DNA from: Ruegeria sp. YS9 | Lineage (GTDB): Bacteria > Pseudomonadota > Alphaproteobacteria > Rhodobacterales > Rhodobacteraceae | NCBI RefSeq assembly: GCF_024628725.1 | Contig: NZ_CP102409.1 | Location: 1,149,001-1,213,000, forward strand | Direction of reading: 5' to 3' | DNA: 64,000 nt | Shown here: positions 1-8,325 of the stretch, in pieces | How the letters are laid out: each line of letters begins with the position of its first letter | Position numbering within the stretch: position 1 is the first letter of the stretch | Notes under the pieces: generated by a model | Database searches by the model: none | Told to the model about the DNA's origin: nothing | Seen by the model: the letters and a program-made list of their open reading frames with translations, nothing else | Program-made: the position numbers and the translations under genes

Positions 1-202
1 CGGCGTCCAGTTCTGCCAGCTTGCCTTCATAGTCAGCAGCGAAAGCCGCACATTCGCCCTCCAGCCAGTCCAGGTCGCGCGCCAGTTCGGGCGCCTCTTC
101 GGATGCGTAGAGATCCGTCAGATCCCATTCGGGCAGATTGCCCAGATTGTCGGCACCGCCCATTGCGTTTGCGTCACGGACGGGAAAGGGAAGGTCGCGC
201 AT
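1..202 (-). CDS. M3-family oligoendopeptidase (PepF-like), N-terminal fragment
   Basis: Reading leftward from an ATG at 202, the frame stays open to the window edge (67 codons). The product starts with a short polar stretch and then LPEWDLTDLYAS, the opening seen in oligoendopeptidase F proteins (peptidase family M3B). This is followed by a helical segment rich in Ala, Glu and Leu. Members of this family are cytoplasmic zinc peptidases that trim short peptides. The catalytic HExxH region would lie outside the window, so the assignment rests on the N-terminus alone. The gene is cut only by the window end; there is no sign of disruption. Confidence 0.65.
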   Translation of the reverse strand, partial: MRDLPFPVRDANAMGGADNLGNLPEWDLTDLYASEEAPELARDLDWLEGECAAFAADYEGKLAELDA

Positions 203-287
203 GGATCACCTTTTGTAGACTGCTTTTGCAAACATCTAGGGCTGGCGCGCCCGGATCACAAGCGGCCAGTCCCGAAGGTGAAAAGGT

Positions 288-1262
288 TTACGATGAAACC
301 AGCCTGGACGCCCCATTTGATTGGTTGGCCAGGAAATGCTTGGCAAGCTGGTCCAGAACCGGCCCCCGAACGTCGGGTGCTTCCATCAGTACCTCGTGTT
401 CTCCGTCGGGGATTTCGATCAATGTGCCGTTCGGCCAATTGGCCATACGTGTCCGTATGGCCTTGCGATCGACGATTTGTTCGTGGCTGCCCAGAAAAGT
501 CAGACAGGGTGTCTTCGGCGCGGGCTGTTCCATCAACCATTCACACTCGTCCAGCGACTCGCGCAGCCAGCGGTTTGAGGGGGCACCAAGTGCCAGTTCG
601 GGATGCGCATTCAGCTGATCTTGCATAATCCGGTACATGTCGGGGTCGCGGGTCAGCATATTCCCGTCGAAAGGTTGCGACAGGACATAGCTTTCAAGCG
701 TTGTGGTCGGGGGGGTGCGTTCGCCAAGGCCAAGCGCCGTGCCCCAATAGGCCGTAACGCGGCTCAGAGGTTTCATCACCGGAGTGAAGAAAATTCCCCA
801 CATCGGGCCCGTGAACGCGCAAGCGGCAAAGCACCCTTTTTCGATGACGGCACGCAACCCGATGGCGCCGCCCATCGAATGCCCCACGACGTACCACGGT
901 TTCGGCAAATCCAAAGCGTCTGCAAGGTCCAGGGTTACCTGAACATCGTGCTGGTAATCGGTGAAATGATCGACATGGCCGATGCGTGGGTTTTCCAGCA
1001 GCCGATCCGCAAGACCCTGACCGCGCCAGTCGACGGCCAGCACCGCGAAGCCACGATTCACGAATTCTTGGGCGGTATTGCCATACTTTTCGATGTATTC
1101 GGTGCGTCCGGGAAACACCATGACGGTGCCATGGGCGCGACCAACCGGACGCCAGTGACCCACGCGAATGCGTTTTTGGTCAGACGTCATCAACCAATGG
1201 GCCTGTCCACCGGCAGGTCCGCCGGCCACGTCTTCAAAAAAGGGGGCCGGCGACAACTCCAT
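288..1262 (-). CDS. alpha/beta hydrolase, lysophospholipase / monoacylglycerol lipase-like
   Basis: This 324-residue protein has the alpha/beta-hydrolase fold of the lysophospholipase L2 / monoacylglycerol lipase group. Visible landmarks are the oxyanion strand ending in FPGRTEY (about residues 50-56), the DWRGQG turn near 79-83, the nucleophile elbow GHSMGG with Ser129, an acidic residue in the EQIVDR segment near 261-266, and the likely catalytic His289 in DGEHEV. There is no signal peptide, so it should act in the cytoplasm or at the inner membrane face on lipid esters. Its ATG shares one base with the stop of the upstream SCP2-domain gene (TGATG), so the two are translationally coupled. 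The natural substrate cannot be read from sequence. Confidence 0.85.
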   Translation of the reverse strand: MELSPAPFFEDVAGGPAGGQAHWLMTSDQKRIRVGHWRPVGRAHGTVMVFPGRTEYIEKYGNTAQEFVNRGFAVLAVDWRGQGLADRLLENPRIGHVDHFTDYQHDVQVTLDLADALDLPKPWYVVGHSMGGAIGLRAVIEKGCFAACAFTGPMWGIFFTPVMKPLSRVTAYWGTALGLGERTPPTTTLESYVLSQPFDGNMLTRDPDMYRIMQDQLNAHPELALGAPSNRWLRESLDECEWLMEQPAPKTPCLTFLGSHEQIVDRKAIRTRMANWPNGTLIEIPDGEHEVLMEAPDVRGPVLDQLAKHFLANQSNGASRLVSS

Positions 1263-1552
1263 CAGGCCAGCACCGAGGCAAGCTTCATGGCAACACCCAT
1301 GTCGCCATCAATGCTCAGCTTTCCGGACATGAACGCGCCGGTCGGATTCAGTTCACCGCTGAGGATCTGTTCGAACGTTTCTACGTCAGCGCTCATGGTG
1401 ACATTGGCCTCTTCATCGCTGACCCGCGCACCGTTTTCGTCCAGAACGATCGAACCCAGATCGGTGATGGCAAACTTGGCCGTGTCATCAAACGCGCCGC
1501 CATCCAGTTTTTCGTTCAGCGCGGCAGCTGCCTTTTCAAGAGTCTCGCTCAT
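1262..1552 (-). CDS. SCP2 sterol-binding domain protein
   Basis: A 96-residue protein consisting of one SCP2-type lipid-binding domain. It has an amphipathic N-terminal helix (ETLEKAAAALNEKL), a strand with LGSIVLDENGARV, and the C-terminal GKLSIDGDMGVAMKL segment typical of small bacterial SCP2 proteins. I take the ATG at 1552 because the translation matches the family from MSETLEKA onward; the open frame extends upstream without family-like sequence. In alphaproteobacteria such proteins are presumed fatty acyl or lipid carriers. Coupling to a lipase-like hydrolase downstream (one-base overlap) supports a shared lipid role, but this is inference. Confidence 0.85.
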   Translation of the reverse strand: MSETLEKAAAALNEKLDGGAFDDTAKFAITDLGSIVLDENGARVSDEEANVTMSADVETFEQILSGELNPTGAFMSGKLSIDGDMGVAMKLASVLA

Positions 1553-1621
1553 GCTTTTCCTCATATTGTTAGTGCGCCGTGAATGGACATCCCCGGTCGC
1601 AACGCTACACTGACTATTGTT

Positions 1622-2191
1622 ATGAGCATTGCAATTCACAATCTCAAAGGTACCGTTGCGGCACTTTTTGTCCTAGTCACGTTTTCCACCAGTTGTTTCG
1701 CGCAACAGGCGGATTCACGGGACGAGGATGAACTGCTGCAAAAGCTGGCACAGTCGACTCCCGACCAGGCAATTGCACTGGATCGGCAGTTGCAGGCGTT
1801 GTGGTCGCAATCCGGCTCGCCGTCGGCTGATCTGTTGCTGGAGCGGGGACGCGAGGCCTTGGACGAGGGCGATGTCGACGCTGCTCTGGATCACCTGACG
1901 GCGCTGACGGATCACGCGCCTGATTTTGCCGAAGGCTGGCATCTGCGCGCATCTGCCTTTTTCGGGGTCGAGCGGTTTGGTATGGCGGCCGCCGATCTGG
2001 AACATGTGCTGACGTTGAATCCAAATCACTATGAGGCGATTTACGGTCTGGGGCTGATCTTCGAAGTTATCGGGGAACCTCGGAAAGCCTACGAAGCATA
2101 TTCTCGGGCCTTGGCTATACATCCCCATCACGAAGAAGTAACCAATGCCGTGAATCGGCTGAAGCCTCAGGTTGAAGGCAAGGCGCTGTAA
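1622..2191 (+). CDS. secreted TPR-repeat protein
   Basis: A 189-residue protein with an N-terminal signal peptide: a hydrophobic core TVAALFVLVTFSTSCFA followed by a likely cleavage after CFA-Q. At least three tetratricopeptide-type helical pairs follow between about residues 60 and 175, for example ALDHLTALTDHAPDFAEGW, AAADLEHVLTLNPNHYEAI and AYEAYSRALAIHPHHEEV. It is probably a periplasmic scaffold protein of unknown partner. I prefer the ATG at 1622 over one at 1583 because it places the signal peptide directly at the N-terminus. It ends 21 bases before the helicase gene and may be cotranscribed with it. Confidence 0.8.
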   Translation: MSIAIHNLKGTVAALFVLVTFSTSCFAQQADSRDEDELLQKLAQSTPDQAIALDRQLQALWSQSGSPSADLLLERGREALDEGDVDAALDHLTALTDHAPDFAEGWHLRASAFFGVERFGMAAADLEHVLTLNPNHYEAIYGLGLIFEVIGEPRKAYEAYSRALAIHPHHEEVTNAVNRLKPQVEGKAL

Positions 2192-2212
2192 GGCTCGGGG
2201 CAGGGGGCGAAT

Positions 2213-5038
2213 GTGAGCGGGTCATCCCGAATCGTGGCCGTACTTGGCCCGACCAACACCGGCAAAACCCATTACGCTATCGAGCGCATGCTGGGCTATC
2301 GGACAGGCGTGATCGGTCTGCCGCTGCGCCTGCTGGCGCGCGAGGTCTATGACAAGATCGTTGCGATCCGTGGTCCGTCGGTGGTGGCGCTGGTTACCGG
2401 CGAGGAACGGATCGTACCACCCCGCGCCCAGTATTGGGTGTGCACGGTTGAGGCGATGCCGGAAGGCATGGGCGCTGATTTTGTTGCCATCGATGAGATC
2501 CAGCTCTGCGCCGATCCGGAACGGGGTCACGTCTTCACCGACCGTCTGCTCAGGTCTCGCGGTACGAACGAGACATTGTTCCTGGGCTCGGACACAATGC
2601 GTGGCCCTATTGCGGCGCTGGTCCCCCAGGCACAGTTCGTGCGGCGAGAGCGGATGTCGCAACTGGTCTACTCTGGCTCCAAGAAGATCAGCCGGATGCC
2701 CCCGCGCAGCGCCATCGTCGGGTTTTCGGTCGAAAACGTCTATGCCATCGCCGAATTGTTGCGCCGCCAGAAAGGTGGTGCTGCGGTGGTTATGGGGGCG
2801 CTCAGCCCGCGGACCCGGAATGCACAGGTAGACCTGTACCAAAACGGCGAGGTTGACTACCTGGTTGCTACGGACGCTATCGGGATGGGGTTGAACCTGG
2901 ATGTGAACCACGTTGCGTTTTCATCCCTGTCCAAGTTCGACGGGCGCCGGATGCGTCCACTTGCGCCGAACGAGCTGGCGCAGATCGCTGGCCGGGCAGG
3001 TCGCGGGATGTCGGATGGCACCTTCGGCGTAACCGGAGAGGCCCCGCCGCTGGACGAGGGCGTGGCGCAGGCGATCATGGACAGCCGGTTTACGCCGATG
3101 AAAAAGCTGAACTGGCGGAATGCCGCCCTTCGGTTCGGATCGATTGAAGCGCTGATCGACTCGCTTGAGGTCAGCCCGGATGATGAACACCTGATCAAGG
3201 CCCGCCCTGCCGACGACCTGAACGCGTTGAAATCGCTGTCGCAAGTGACCGAGGTTGTCGCCCGTGCAGGCGACGGCCTGTCCATCCGGTTGCTGTGGGA
3301 TGTGTGCAGAATCCCTGATTTTCGCGGTATCAGCCATGCGGAACACGCCAGTTTGCTGGAGGTGATCTATGGCCACCTGCATGAACGGGGAACTATTCCC
3401 GACGAGTTCATGGCACGGCAGATCAGACGGATCGATCAGACCCACGGCGATATCGACGCGTTATCTAAAAGATTGGCATATATTCGCACGTGGACATATG
3501 TTGCGCAGCGAAAAGGGTGGGTTCGTGACGAATCACATTGGCGTGACGAAACCCGCACTGTAGAAGACAGACTGTCCGACGCTCTGCATGAGCGTCTCAC
3601 GCAAAGATTTGTGGATCGGCGCACATCCGTTTTGTTGCGCCGGCTCAAGCAGAAGGAGGCCCTTTTGGCCGAAGTAAATGACAAGGGTGAAGTGACCGTC
3701 GAAGGCGAATTCGTCGGTCGTCTGGAAGGGTTCCGGTTCATCCCGGACAAAAGCGCGCAGGGAACCGAGGCGAAAGCTCTGAAATCGGCGTCTCTGCAAG
3801 CACTCGCGCCGCAATTCCATCTGCGCGCCGATCGCTTCTACAACGCGCCCGATACTGAAATTGATTTCACTGATCAGGGTGGCCTGATGTGGGGTGAATA
3901 CGCCGTCGGCAAGCTGGTTGCCGGGGCAGAACCTCTCAAACCTATGGTCGAAGTTTTCGTTGATGAGGCCGCGGGGCCGGATGTCGAGCAGAAAGTGCAG
4001 CGCCGTTTGCAGCACTTCATCGACCGCAAGGTGGCCGCTCTGTTCGAGCCGCTGCTGAACCTGTCCCGCGATGAGGAACTCAGCGGCCTTGCCAAGGGTT
4101 TTGCTTTCCGCATGGTCGAAGCGCTGGGTATCCTGCCCCGCGCACAGGTCGCACAAGAGGTCAAGGATCTTGATCAGGACGCCCGTGGCGCCTTGCGCAA
4201 GCATGGTATCCGGTTCGGCCAGTTCACCATTTTCATGCCGCTGCTGCTGAAACCGGCCCCCACGCGTCTGCGTCTCGTGCTTTGGGCGCTGTCCAGCGGT
4301 TTGCAGGAATTCCCCGAAGCGCCACCTCCGGGCCTGGTGACCGTGCCGGTCGCAAAGGATGCACCGCAGGGCTATGACACCATGTGTGGCTACCGCGATG
4401 CGGGCGAGCGTTCGATCCGTATCGACATGCTGGAACGATTGGCGGACATGCTGCGCGCTGAAGACAGCCGCGGCGGGTTCGAAGCCAAACCCGATATGCT
4501 GTCGATCACCGGGATGACGCTGGATCAGTTCGCTGATCTGATGCAGGGGTTGGGATACAAGGCAGAACGCGGCGAGCGGCCGAAAGTCAAACCTGCACCG
4601 GTCGAACGACCGGCGGCAGATGACGCTGACAAACCGACCGCCGAAGAAGCCCCGGCAAGTGAAGTCGCGGCAGAAGAGGTCGCAGCACCCGCCGAGGCGG
4701 CAGCCGAGGCCACCGAAAGCACCGAGGCGGCAGCCGAGGCTGGCGCGGAAAGCCTTCCCGCAGAACCAGTTTCTGACGAACCCGAGGTTGAAGTGTTCTA
4801 TACCTTCACTTGGGCCCGTCAGCGACAGCCCAACCGGGCCCCGCGTCGCGAACAGGGACAGGGCAAGGGCAAACCGCGTGGCAAACCGCAGGATGGCCGT
4901 GGCAAACCTCACGGCAAGAAGGGCGGCAAGCCTCAGGGCGCCAAGACCTTCTCGTCGCGGCCGCCGAAAAAGGAAAAGGCGATTGATCCCGACAACCCGT
5001 TTGCAGCCGCGCTGATGGGTTTGAAGGACGGCAACTGA
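2213..5038 (+). CDS. SUV3-like ATP-dependent RNA helicase with basic C-terminal tail
   Basis: A 941-residue superfamily 2 helicase. Walker A is GPTNTGKTHY (residues 12-21) and the Walker B / motif II is DEIQ (about 94-97), the form typical of SUV3 helicases. The second RecA domain carries ATDAIGMGLNL and the QIAGRAGRG motif VI. The C-terminal third holds an Ala/Glu-rich linker and then a Lys/Arg/Gly tail rich in GKP repeats that could bind RNA. Translation starts with GTG at 2213, because the ATG two bases earlier is followed at once by a stop. Six bases separate it from the S4 gene. An RNA-processing or ribosome role is inferred from SUV3 homologs and this neighbour. Confidence 0.88.
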   Translation: MSGSSRIVAVLGPTNTGKTHYAIERMLGYRTGVIGLPLRLLAREVYDKIVAIRGPSVVALVTGEERIVPPRAQYWVCTVEAMPEGMGADFVAIDEIQLCADPERGHVFTDRLLRSRGTNETLFLGSDTMRGPIAALVPQAQFVRRERMSQLVYSGSKKISRMPPRSAIVGFSVENVYAIAELLRRQKGGAAVVMGALSPRTRNAQVDLYQNGEVDYLVATDAIGMGLNLDVNHVAFSSLSKFDGRRMRPLAPNELAQIAGRAGRGMSDGTFGVTGEAPPLDEGVAQAIMDSRFTPMKKLNWRNAALRFGSIEALIDSLEVSPDDEHLIKARPADDLNALKSLSQVTEVVARAGDGLSIRLLWDVCRIPDFRGISHAEHASLLEVIYGHLHERGTIPDEFMARQIRRIDQTHGDIDALSKRLAYIRTWTYVAQRKGWVRDESHWRDETRTVEDRLSDALHERLTQRFVDRRTSVLLRRLKQKEALLAEVNDKGEVTVEGEFVGRLEGFRFIPDKSAQGTEAKALKSASLQALAPQFHLRADRFYNAPDTEIDFTDQGGLMWGEYAVGKLVAGAEPLKPMVEVFVDEAAGPDVEQKVQRRLQHFIDRKVAALFEPLLNLSRDEELSGLAKGFAFRMVEALGILPRAQVAQEVKDLDQDARGALRKHGIRFGQFTIFMPLLLKPAPTRLRLVLWALSSGLQEFPEAPPPGLVTVPVAKDAPQGYDTMCGYRDAGERSIRIDMLERLADMLRAEDSRGGFEAKPDMLSITGMTLDQFADLMQGLGYKAERGERPKVKPAPVERPAADDADKPTAEEAPASEVAAEEVAAPAEAAAEATESTEAAAEAGAESLPAEPVSDEPEVEVFYTFTWARQRQPNRAPRREQGQGKGKPRGKPQDGRGKPHGKKGGKPQGAKTFSSRPPKKEKAIDPDNPFAAALMGLKDGN
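4692..4740 (+). repeat. two direct copies of a 19-nt repeat inside the helicase linker
   Basis: The sequence CCGAGGCGGCAGCCGAGGC occurs at 4692-4710 and again at 4722-4740, exactly 30 bases (10 codons) apart and in the same frame. It encodes the Ala/Glu-rich linker (EAAAEA-type) before the basic tail. Such in-frame repeats can expand or contract without a frameshift, so linker length is expected to vary between strains. Confidence 0.85.
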
Positions 5039-5044
5039 TCCGAA

Positions 5045-5410
5045 ATGGCCGAGGCCAAGCTGCGGATTGACAAATGGTTGTGGCAGGCGCGGTTCTTCAA
5101 GACCCGCAGCCTGGCCGCCAAACAGGTCAGCGGCGGCCATGTCAGGTTGAACGGAAACCGGGTGCAAAAACCGGCGCAGGCCGTGGCACCGGGCGACGTT
5201 CTGACCTTTGCTCAGGGCCGTATCGTCCGCGTCATTCGCATCGAAAAAATCGGGGATCGCCGTGGTCCGGCCCCCGAAGCGCAAACGCTGTATTTCGATA
5301 TGACCGAAAAACAGGACGTTCCGCCCAAAAATCCGGGGTTTGAGGGAAAAGGTCGCCCGACAAAGAAAGATCGCCGTTCACTTGATCTTTCTCGCACCGA
5401 AGATCGCTGA
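5045..5410 (+). CDS. S4-domain RNA-binding protein (HslR / Hsp15-like)
   Basis: A 121-residue basic protein with an S4 RNA-binding domain over about residues 6-70: LRIDKWLWQARFFKTRSLAA, then GGHVRLNGNRVQKPAQAVAPGD. This matches the ribosome-associated heat shock protein 15 family, which in Escherichia coli rescues nascent-chain-carrying 50S subunits. The C-terminus is a charged Lys/Arg/Glu tail. It lies 6 bases after the helicase gene, so the two are almost certainly cotranscribed, suggesting a joint RNA or ribosome quality-control role. That role is inferred from the family. Confidence 0.87.
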   Translation: MAEAKLRIDKWLWQARFFKTRSLAAKQVSGGHVRLNGNRVQKPAQAVAPGDVLTFAQGRIVRVIRIEKIGDRRGPAPEAQTLYFDMTEKQDVPPKNPGFEGKGRPTKKDRRSLDLSRTEDR

Positions 5411-5476
5411 TCATATCTTGAAGAGTAGGCCAGACTGAATTAGCTAAACGCTCAAACCGCAAACGGGAATCCGATC

Positions 5477-5815
5477 ATGACCTATGTTGTCACCGAAAAC
5501 TGTATCGCCTGCAAATATACTGACTGTGTCGAAGTATGTCCGGTGGACTGTTTCTATGAAGGTGAGAACACGTTGGTCATCCATCCCGACGAATGCATCG
5601 ACTGCGGTGTTTGCGAACCGGAATGCCCGGCCGACGCGATCCGCCCCGATACTGAACCGGGCATGGATCAATGGGTCGAATTCAATCGCAAGTACTCGGA
5701 AATGTGGCCCGTGATCGTCACCAAGAAAGATCCGCTTCCCGATGCGGAAGAACGCGACGGTGAAGAAGGCAAGATGGAGAAGTATTTCTCGGAAGCACCG
5801 GGCGAGGGTGGTTGA
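5477..5815 (+). CDS. fdxA: 7Fe ferredoxin FdxA
   Basis: A 112-residue ferredoxin with the classical seven-iron layout. The first cysteine set ([20 protein letters not shown]) has the spacing that holds a 3Fe-4S cluster plus one ligand of the second. The second set ([16 protein letters not shown]) completes the 4Fe-4S cluster. The remaining C-terminal half is acidic and matches the FdxA family length. It is a soluble low-potential electron carrier. It follows the S4 gene by 66 bases. The order helicase, S4, fdxA, carD is common in alphaproteobacteria. Confidence 0.93.
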   Translation: MTYVVTENCIACKYTDCVEVCPVDCFYEGENTLVIHPDECIDCGVCEPECPADAIRPDTEPGMDQWVEFNRKYSEMWPVIVTKKDPLPDAEERDGEEGKMEKYFSEAPGEGG

Positions 5816-6097
5816 ACGATTCGCGCTCAAACCCCTGTTTGATGCGCAAAGAACGCGGCACAACCTGTTGAAAACAGGTTGAATATGAAAATTTGCCGTG
5901 GGGTAAACTTTCGGGTGTCGTATTTTTGTGATATACTTGGTTCTTGTATGATGACCGAGATTGGGATGCGCTCCACAAGTATGCTCGCTTTGGAGATTTG
6001 AATTTGTGACAATATCGCCGCCTGTCGGGGCTGAAAAAGTCCCCGCATGTGGTGTTTTTGTTGTCTGTGTCCCGTCCGCAAGCAAGGAAAAAACTGA
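5816..6097. other. fdxA-carD intergenic region with two hairpins
   Basis: About 280 bases without a gene and lower in GC than the surroundings. It holds a perfect 7-bp inverted repeat AACCTGT/ACAGGTT with a five-base loop at 5862-5880, and a 5-bp CGGGG/CCCCG hairpin with a ten-base loop at 6026-6045, in what would be the carD leader. Neither hairpin is followed at once by a T-run, so a terminator call is not justified. The carD ribosome binding site (AAGGA) is just upstream of 6098. The AT-rich stretch near 5890-5945 is where a carD promoter would be expected. Confidence 0.45.
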
Positions 6098-6607
6098 ATG
6101 ACAAAGTCGAAAAAGCTCGAGTTCCGCCCGAACGACTATGTTGTCTACCCCGCCCACGGCGTAGGCCAGATCATCTCGATCGAAGAACAGGAAGTCGCGG
6201 GATTCTCTCTGGAGCTGTTCGTCATCTCATTTGAGAAAGACAAGATGACACTGCGCGTGCCGACCAACAAGGTTACCGAATCCGGTCTGCGGTCGCTCAG
6301 CTCGCCCGACGTGATCAGTCAGGCGATGAAGACGCTCAAAGGAAAGGCAAAGGTCAAACGCGCCATGTGGTCGCGCCGTGCTCAGGAATACGAGCAGAAA
6401 ATCAACTCGGGCGATCTGATCTCGATTGCGGAAGTGGTCCGCGATCTGCATCGCACGGACGATCAGCGCGAGCAGAGCTATTCCGAGCGTCAGTTGTACG
6501 AAGCTGCCCTGGAACGCCTGACCCGCGAGGTCGCGGCGGTTTCCGGCGCCGGCGAAGTATCCGCTGCCAAACAGGTGGACGAAGTTCTGACCTCTCGCGC
6601 TGCCTGA
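6098..6607 (+). CDS. carD: CarD/CdnL-family transcriptional regulator
   Basis: A 169-residue protein of the CarD/CdnL family. The N-terminal RNA polymerase beta-interacting Tudor-like domain is visible as FRPNDYVVYPAHGVGQIISIEEQEVAG and continues to about residue 70. The C-terminal part is helical and basic (KGKAKVKRAMWSRRAQEYEQKI), the region that contacts promoter DNA. In alphaproteobacteria CdnL is an activator that stabilises open complexes at rRNA and growth genes. It has its own leader region and ends in a strong terminator, so it forms a single-gene unit. Confidence 0.92.
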   Translation: MTKSKKLEFRPNDYVVYPAHGVGQIISIEEQEVAGFSLELFVISFEKDKMTLRVPTNKVTESGLRSLSSPDVISQAMKTLKGKAKVKRAMWSRRAQEYEQKINSGDLISIAEVVRDLHRTDDQREQSYSERQLYEAALERLTREVAAVSGAGEVSAAKQVDEVLTSRAA

Positions 6608-6629
6608 CAGCGAGTTCGATATGACAACA

Positions 6630-6658
6630 GGCCGCTCCACCATCGGGGCGGCCTTTTT
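6630..6658 (+). terminator. rho-independent terminator after carD
   Basis: GGCCGC at 6630-6635 pairs with GCGGCC at 6648-6653 across a 12-base loop and is followed directly by five T residues. It starts 23 bases after the carD stop codon. Confidence 0.85.
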
Positions 6659-6724
6659 CGTGGCTTGGTGAATTCCGCAAGTACCGCTAATTTCACTGTA
6701 TATGCAGCAAGCTACAGGGCGGAC

Positions 6725-7486
6725 ATGAAGCAGACAGTTAGATATCTGTATATCGGACATGACCCGATTTCGGTCTGGTTTCGGTACGCTCTGATCCTGT
6801 TCGATGTTGCGACAATCATTTTCTTTGTCGCAACGGCTCACGTCCCTCATGGTCCCGGCTTGGTCCTTGCAAGCCAGTTGATCGGTTTTTTGATTTTCTT
6901 GGACTTCTCTGCGCGGCTTTGGATTTCAAAGGATCGTTGGAAGCTGCTGCGCCAGATTTATACGCTGGCGGATATTGTCGTCATCGTCTCGCTGGTTCTG
7001 GATCCGTTCCTGACGGGCAACCTGGCTTTCCTGAGGATTCTGCGGGCCTTGCGCCTGATCCACTCATACCATCTGCTCAGGGACTTGCGACGCGACAGCA
7101 GCTTTTTTCGCACCCATGAAGACGCGGTGATTGCGGCAATCAATCTGATGGTATTTGTCTTTGCCACCTCTACGGCGGTTTTGGTGTTCTTCATTCCGGA
7201 AGACGCCCAGACGCCTTACATAGACGCGCTGTATTTCACCATGGCCACCCTGACCACAACCGGCTTCGGCGACATCACGCTGAGCACCCCTTGGGGCAAG
7301 CTGTTCTCGGTGTTCATCATGGTCGTGGGTGTCGCGTTGTTTGTCCGTTTGGCGCAGGCGATATTCATGCCGCAGAAGGTACGTCACAAATGCCCAAGCT
7401 GCGGGTTGTATCGGCATGATCCCGATGCCGTGCATTGCAAGCATTGCGGTGGAACACTGCGGATCGAAACAGGCGGCGTGTCCTAG
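6725..7486 (+). CDS. voltage-gated-type potassium channel with C-terminal zinc ribbon
   Basis: A 253-residue membrane protein of the six-segment ion channel family. Hydrophobic segments run from about residue 20 to 215. An S4-like helix with regularly spaced arginines (FLRILRALRLIHSYHLLRDLRR) lies near the middle. The pore loop holds the filter TTTGFGD, a variant of the potassium signature T-x-G-(Y/F)-G. After the last helix comes a cytoplasmic tail with two CxxC pairs (CPSC and, 15 residues later, CKHC), a likely zinc ribbon. I chose the ATG at 6725, which has a GGCGG-type ribosome binding site; an in-frame ATG at 6665 would overlap the end of the carD terminator region. Confidence 0.82.
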   Translation: MKQTVRYLYIGHDPISVWFRYALILFDVATIIFFVATAHVPHGPGLVLASQLIGFLIFLDFSARLWISKDRWKLLRQIYTLADIVVIVSLVLDPFLTGNLAFLRILRALRLIHSYHLLRDLRRDSSFFRTHEDAVIAAINLMVFVFATSTAVLVFFIPEDAQTPYIDALYFTMATLTTTGFGDITLSTPWGKLFSVFIMVVGVALFVRLAQAIFMPQKVRHKCPSCGLYRHDPDAVHCKHCGGTLRIETGGVS

Positions 7487-8247
7487 ATCTGCGCGCTGAT
7501 GGCAAGCAGAAACGCGATCTCGGCCAGTTGTTGCGATGCCCCAAGTATGTCCCCGGTCTGGCCGCCGATCTTTTTGCGCGCTGTCAGCGCCAAGATGGCG
7601 GCAACCAAGGCGGCAGAGAAGATGGCGGTGATCGCCGCGCCCCCGCACAGGAAAACGGCGATTGGAACGGCCAGGCCCAAGGACATGCTGACCGAAATCG
7701 CGCCGGGGGTTCCCACCGAATGGCTCAGCCCCGATTTTCTGGCGTTCGGCAGAGATGACATCAAAACCGGCATCAGGGCGCGTGAGAACACGCAGGCTGC
7801 CAGAATCGCCCAAATCGACCCGGTTGCCAAAATCGTGGCAACGGCCGAAACCCGAGCAAGCTGAGAAAAAACCAAAGCAAGAACACCATAAGTTCCGATC
7901 TGGCTGTCTTTCATGATTTCAAGTCGACGTTCAGGGGTGAATCCGCCCCAGAGCCCGTCGAACGTATCGGCAAGACCGTCCTCGTGCATCGCGCCCGTCA
8001 TCATGATCAAAGTCGCAACCAACAAGGTCGCGGCAACAAAAGGGGGCAGATGAAAAACCATTGCCAACCATCCAACCAGACAGGCCATCCCCCCGACGAC
8101 CAGCCCGGCGATGGGGAAGGCCCATGCCGCCTGTGCCTGCCGTTTGAACACAGGTTCGGGCAATCGGGGCAGGGGCAGGCGGGTCAGCAGCACCAGCGCC
8201 AGCGGAATATCCCACAGGGAAAAGGGATTGGTGTCGTTTTTTTGCAC
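7483..8247 (-). CDS. cobS: adenosylcobinamide-GDP ribazoletransferase CobS
   Basis: A 254-residue polytopic membrane protein that joins adenosylcobinamide-GDP to alpha-ribazole, the last steps of cobalamin assembly. The family signature is clear: the acidic cytoplasmic motif MHEDGLADTFDGLWGG, followed by RLEIMKDSQIGTYG, with hydrophobic helices throughout. The frame is open far upstream, but that part lies antisense to cobT. The family-like sequence begins near NPFSLWDIPLALVLLTRLP. I therefore place the start at a GTG at 8247, with an AAAGG element upstream, giving the usual family length. It overlaps the channel gene by four bases tail to tail and is divergent from cobT. Confidence 0.88.
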   Translation of the reverse strand: MQKNDTNPFSLWDIPLALVLLTRLPLPRLPEPVFKRQAQAAWAFPIAGLVVGGMACLVGWLAMVFHLPPFVAATLLVATLIMMTGAMHEDGLADTFDGLWGGFTPERRLEIMKDSQIGTYGVLALVFSQLARVSAVATILATGSIWAILAACVFSRALMPVLMSSLPNARKSGLSHSVGTPGAISVSMSLGLAVPIAVFLCGGAAITAIFSAALVAAILALTARKKIGGQTGDILGASQQLAEIAFLLAISAQI

Positions 8248-8325
8248 GCCCGTGCCTTTCGGGGTCTTGTTGGATTCATTGCTTCGGTTAAACACACAGG
8301 ACCACTCTGATGCAATGAGGCTTTC

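Noticed and set aside
3533-5284. A 583-codon leftward frame opposite the helicase and S4 genes
   Set aside because: Antisense of two well-supported coding regions; no recognisable motif.
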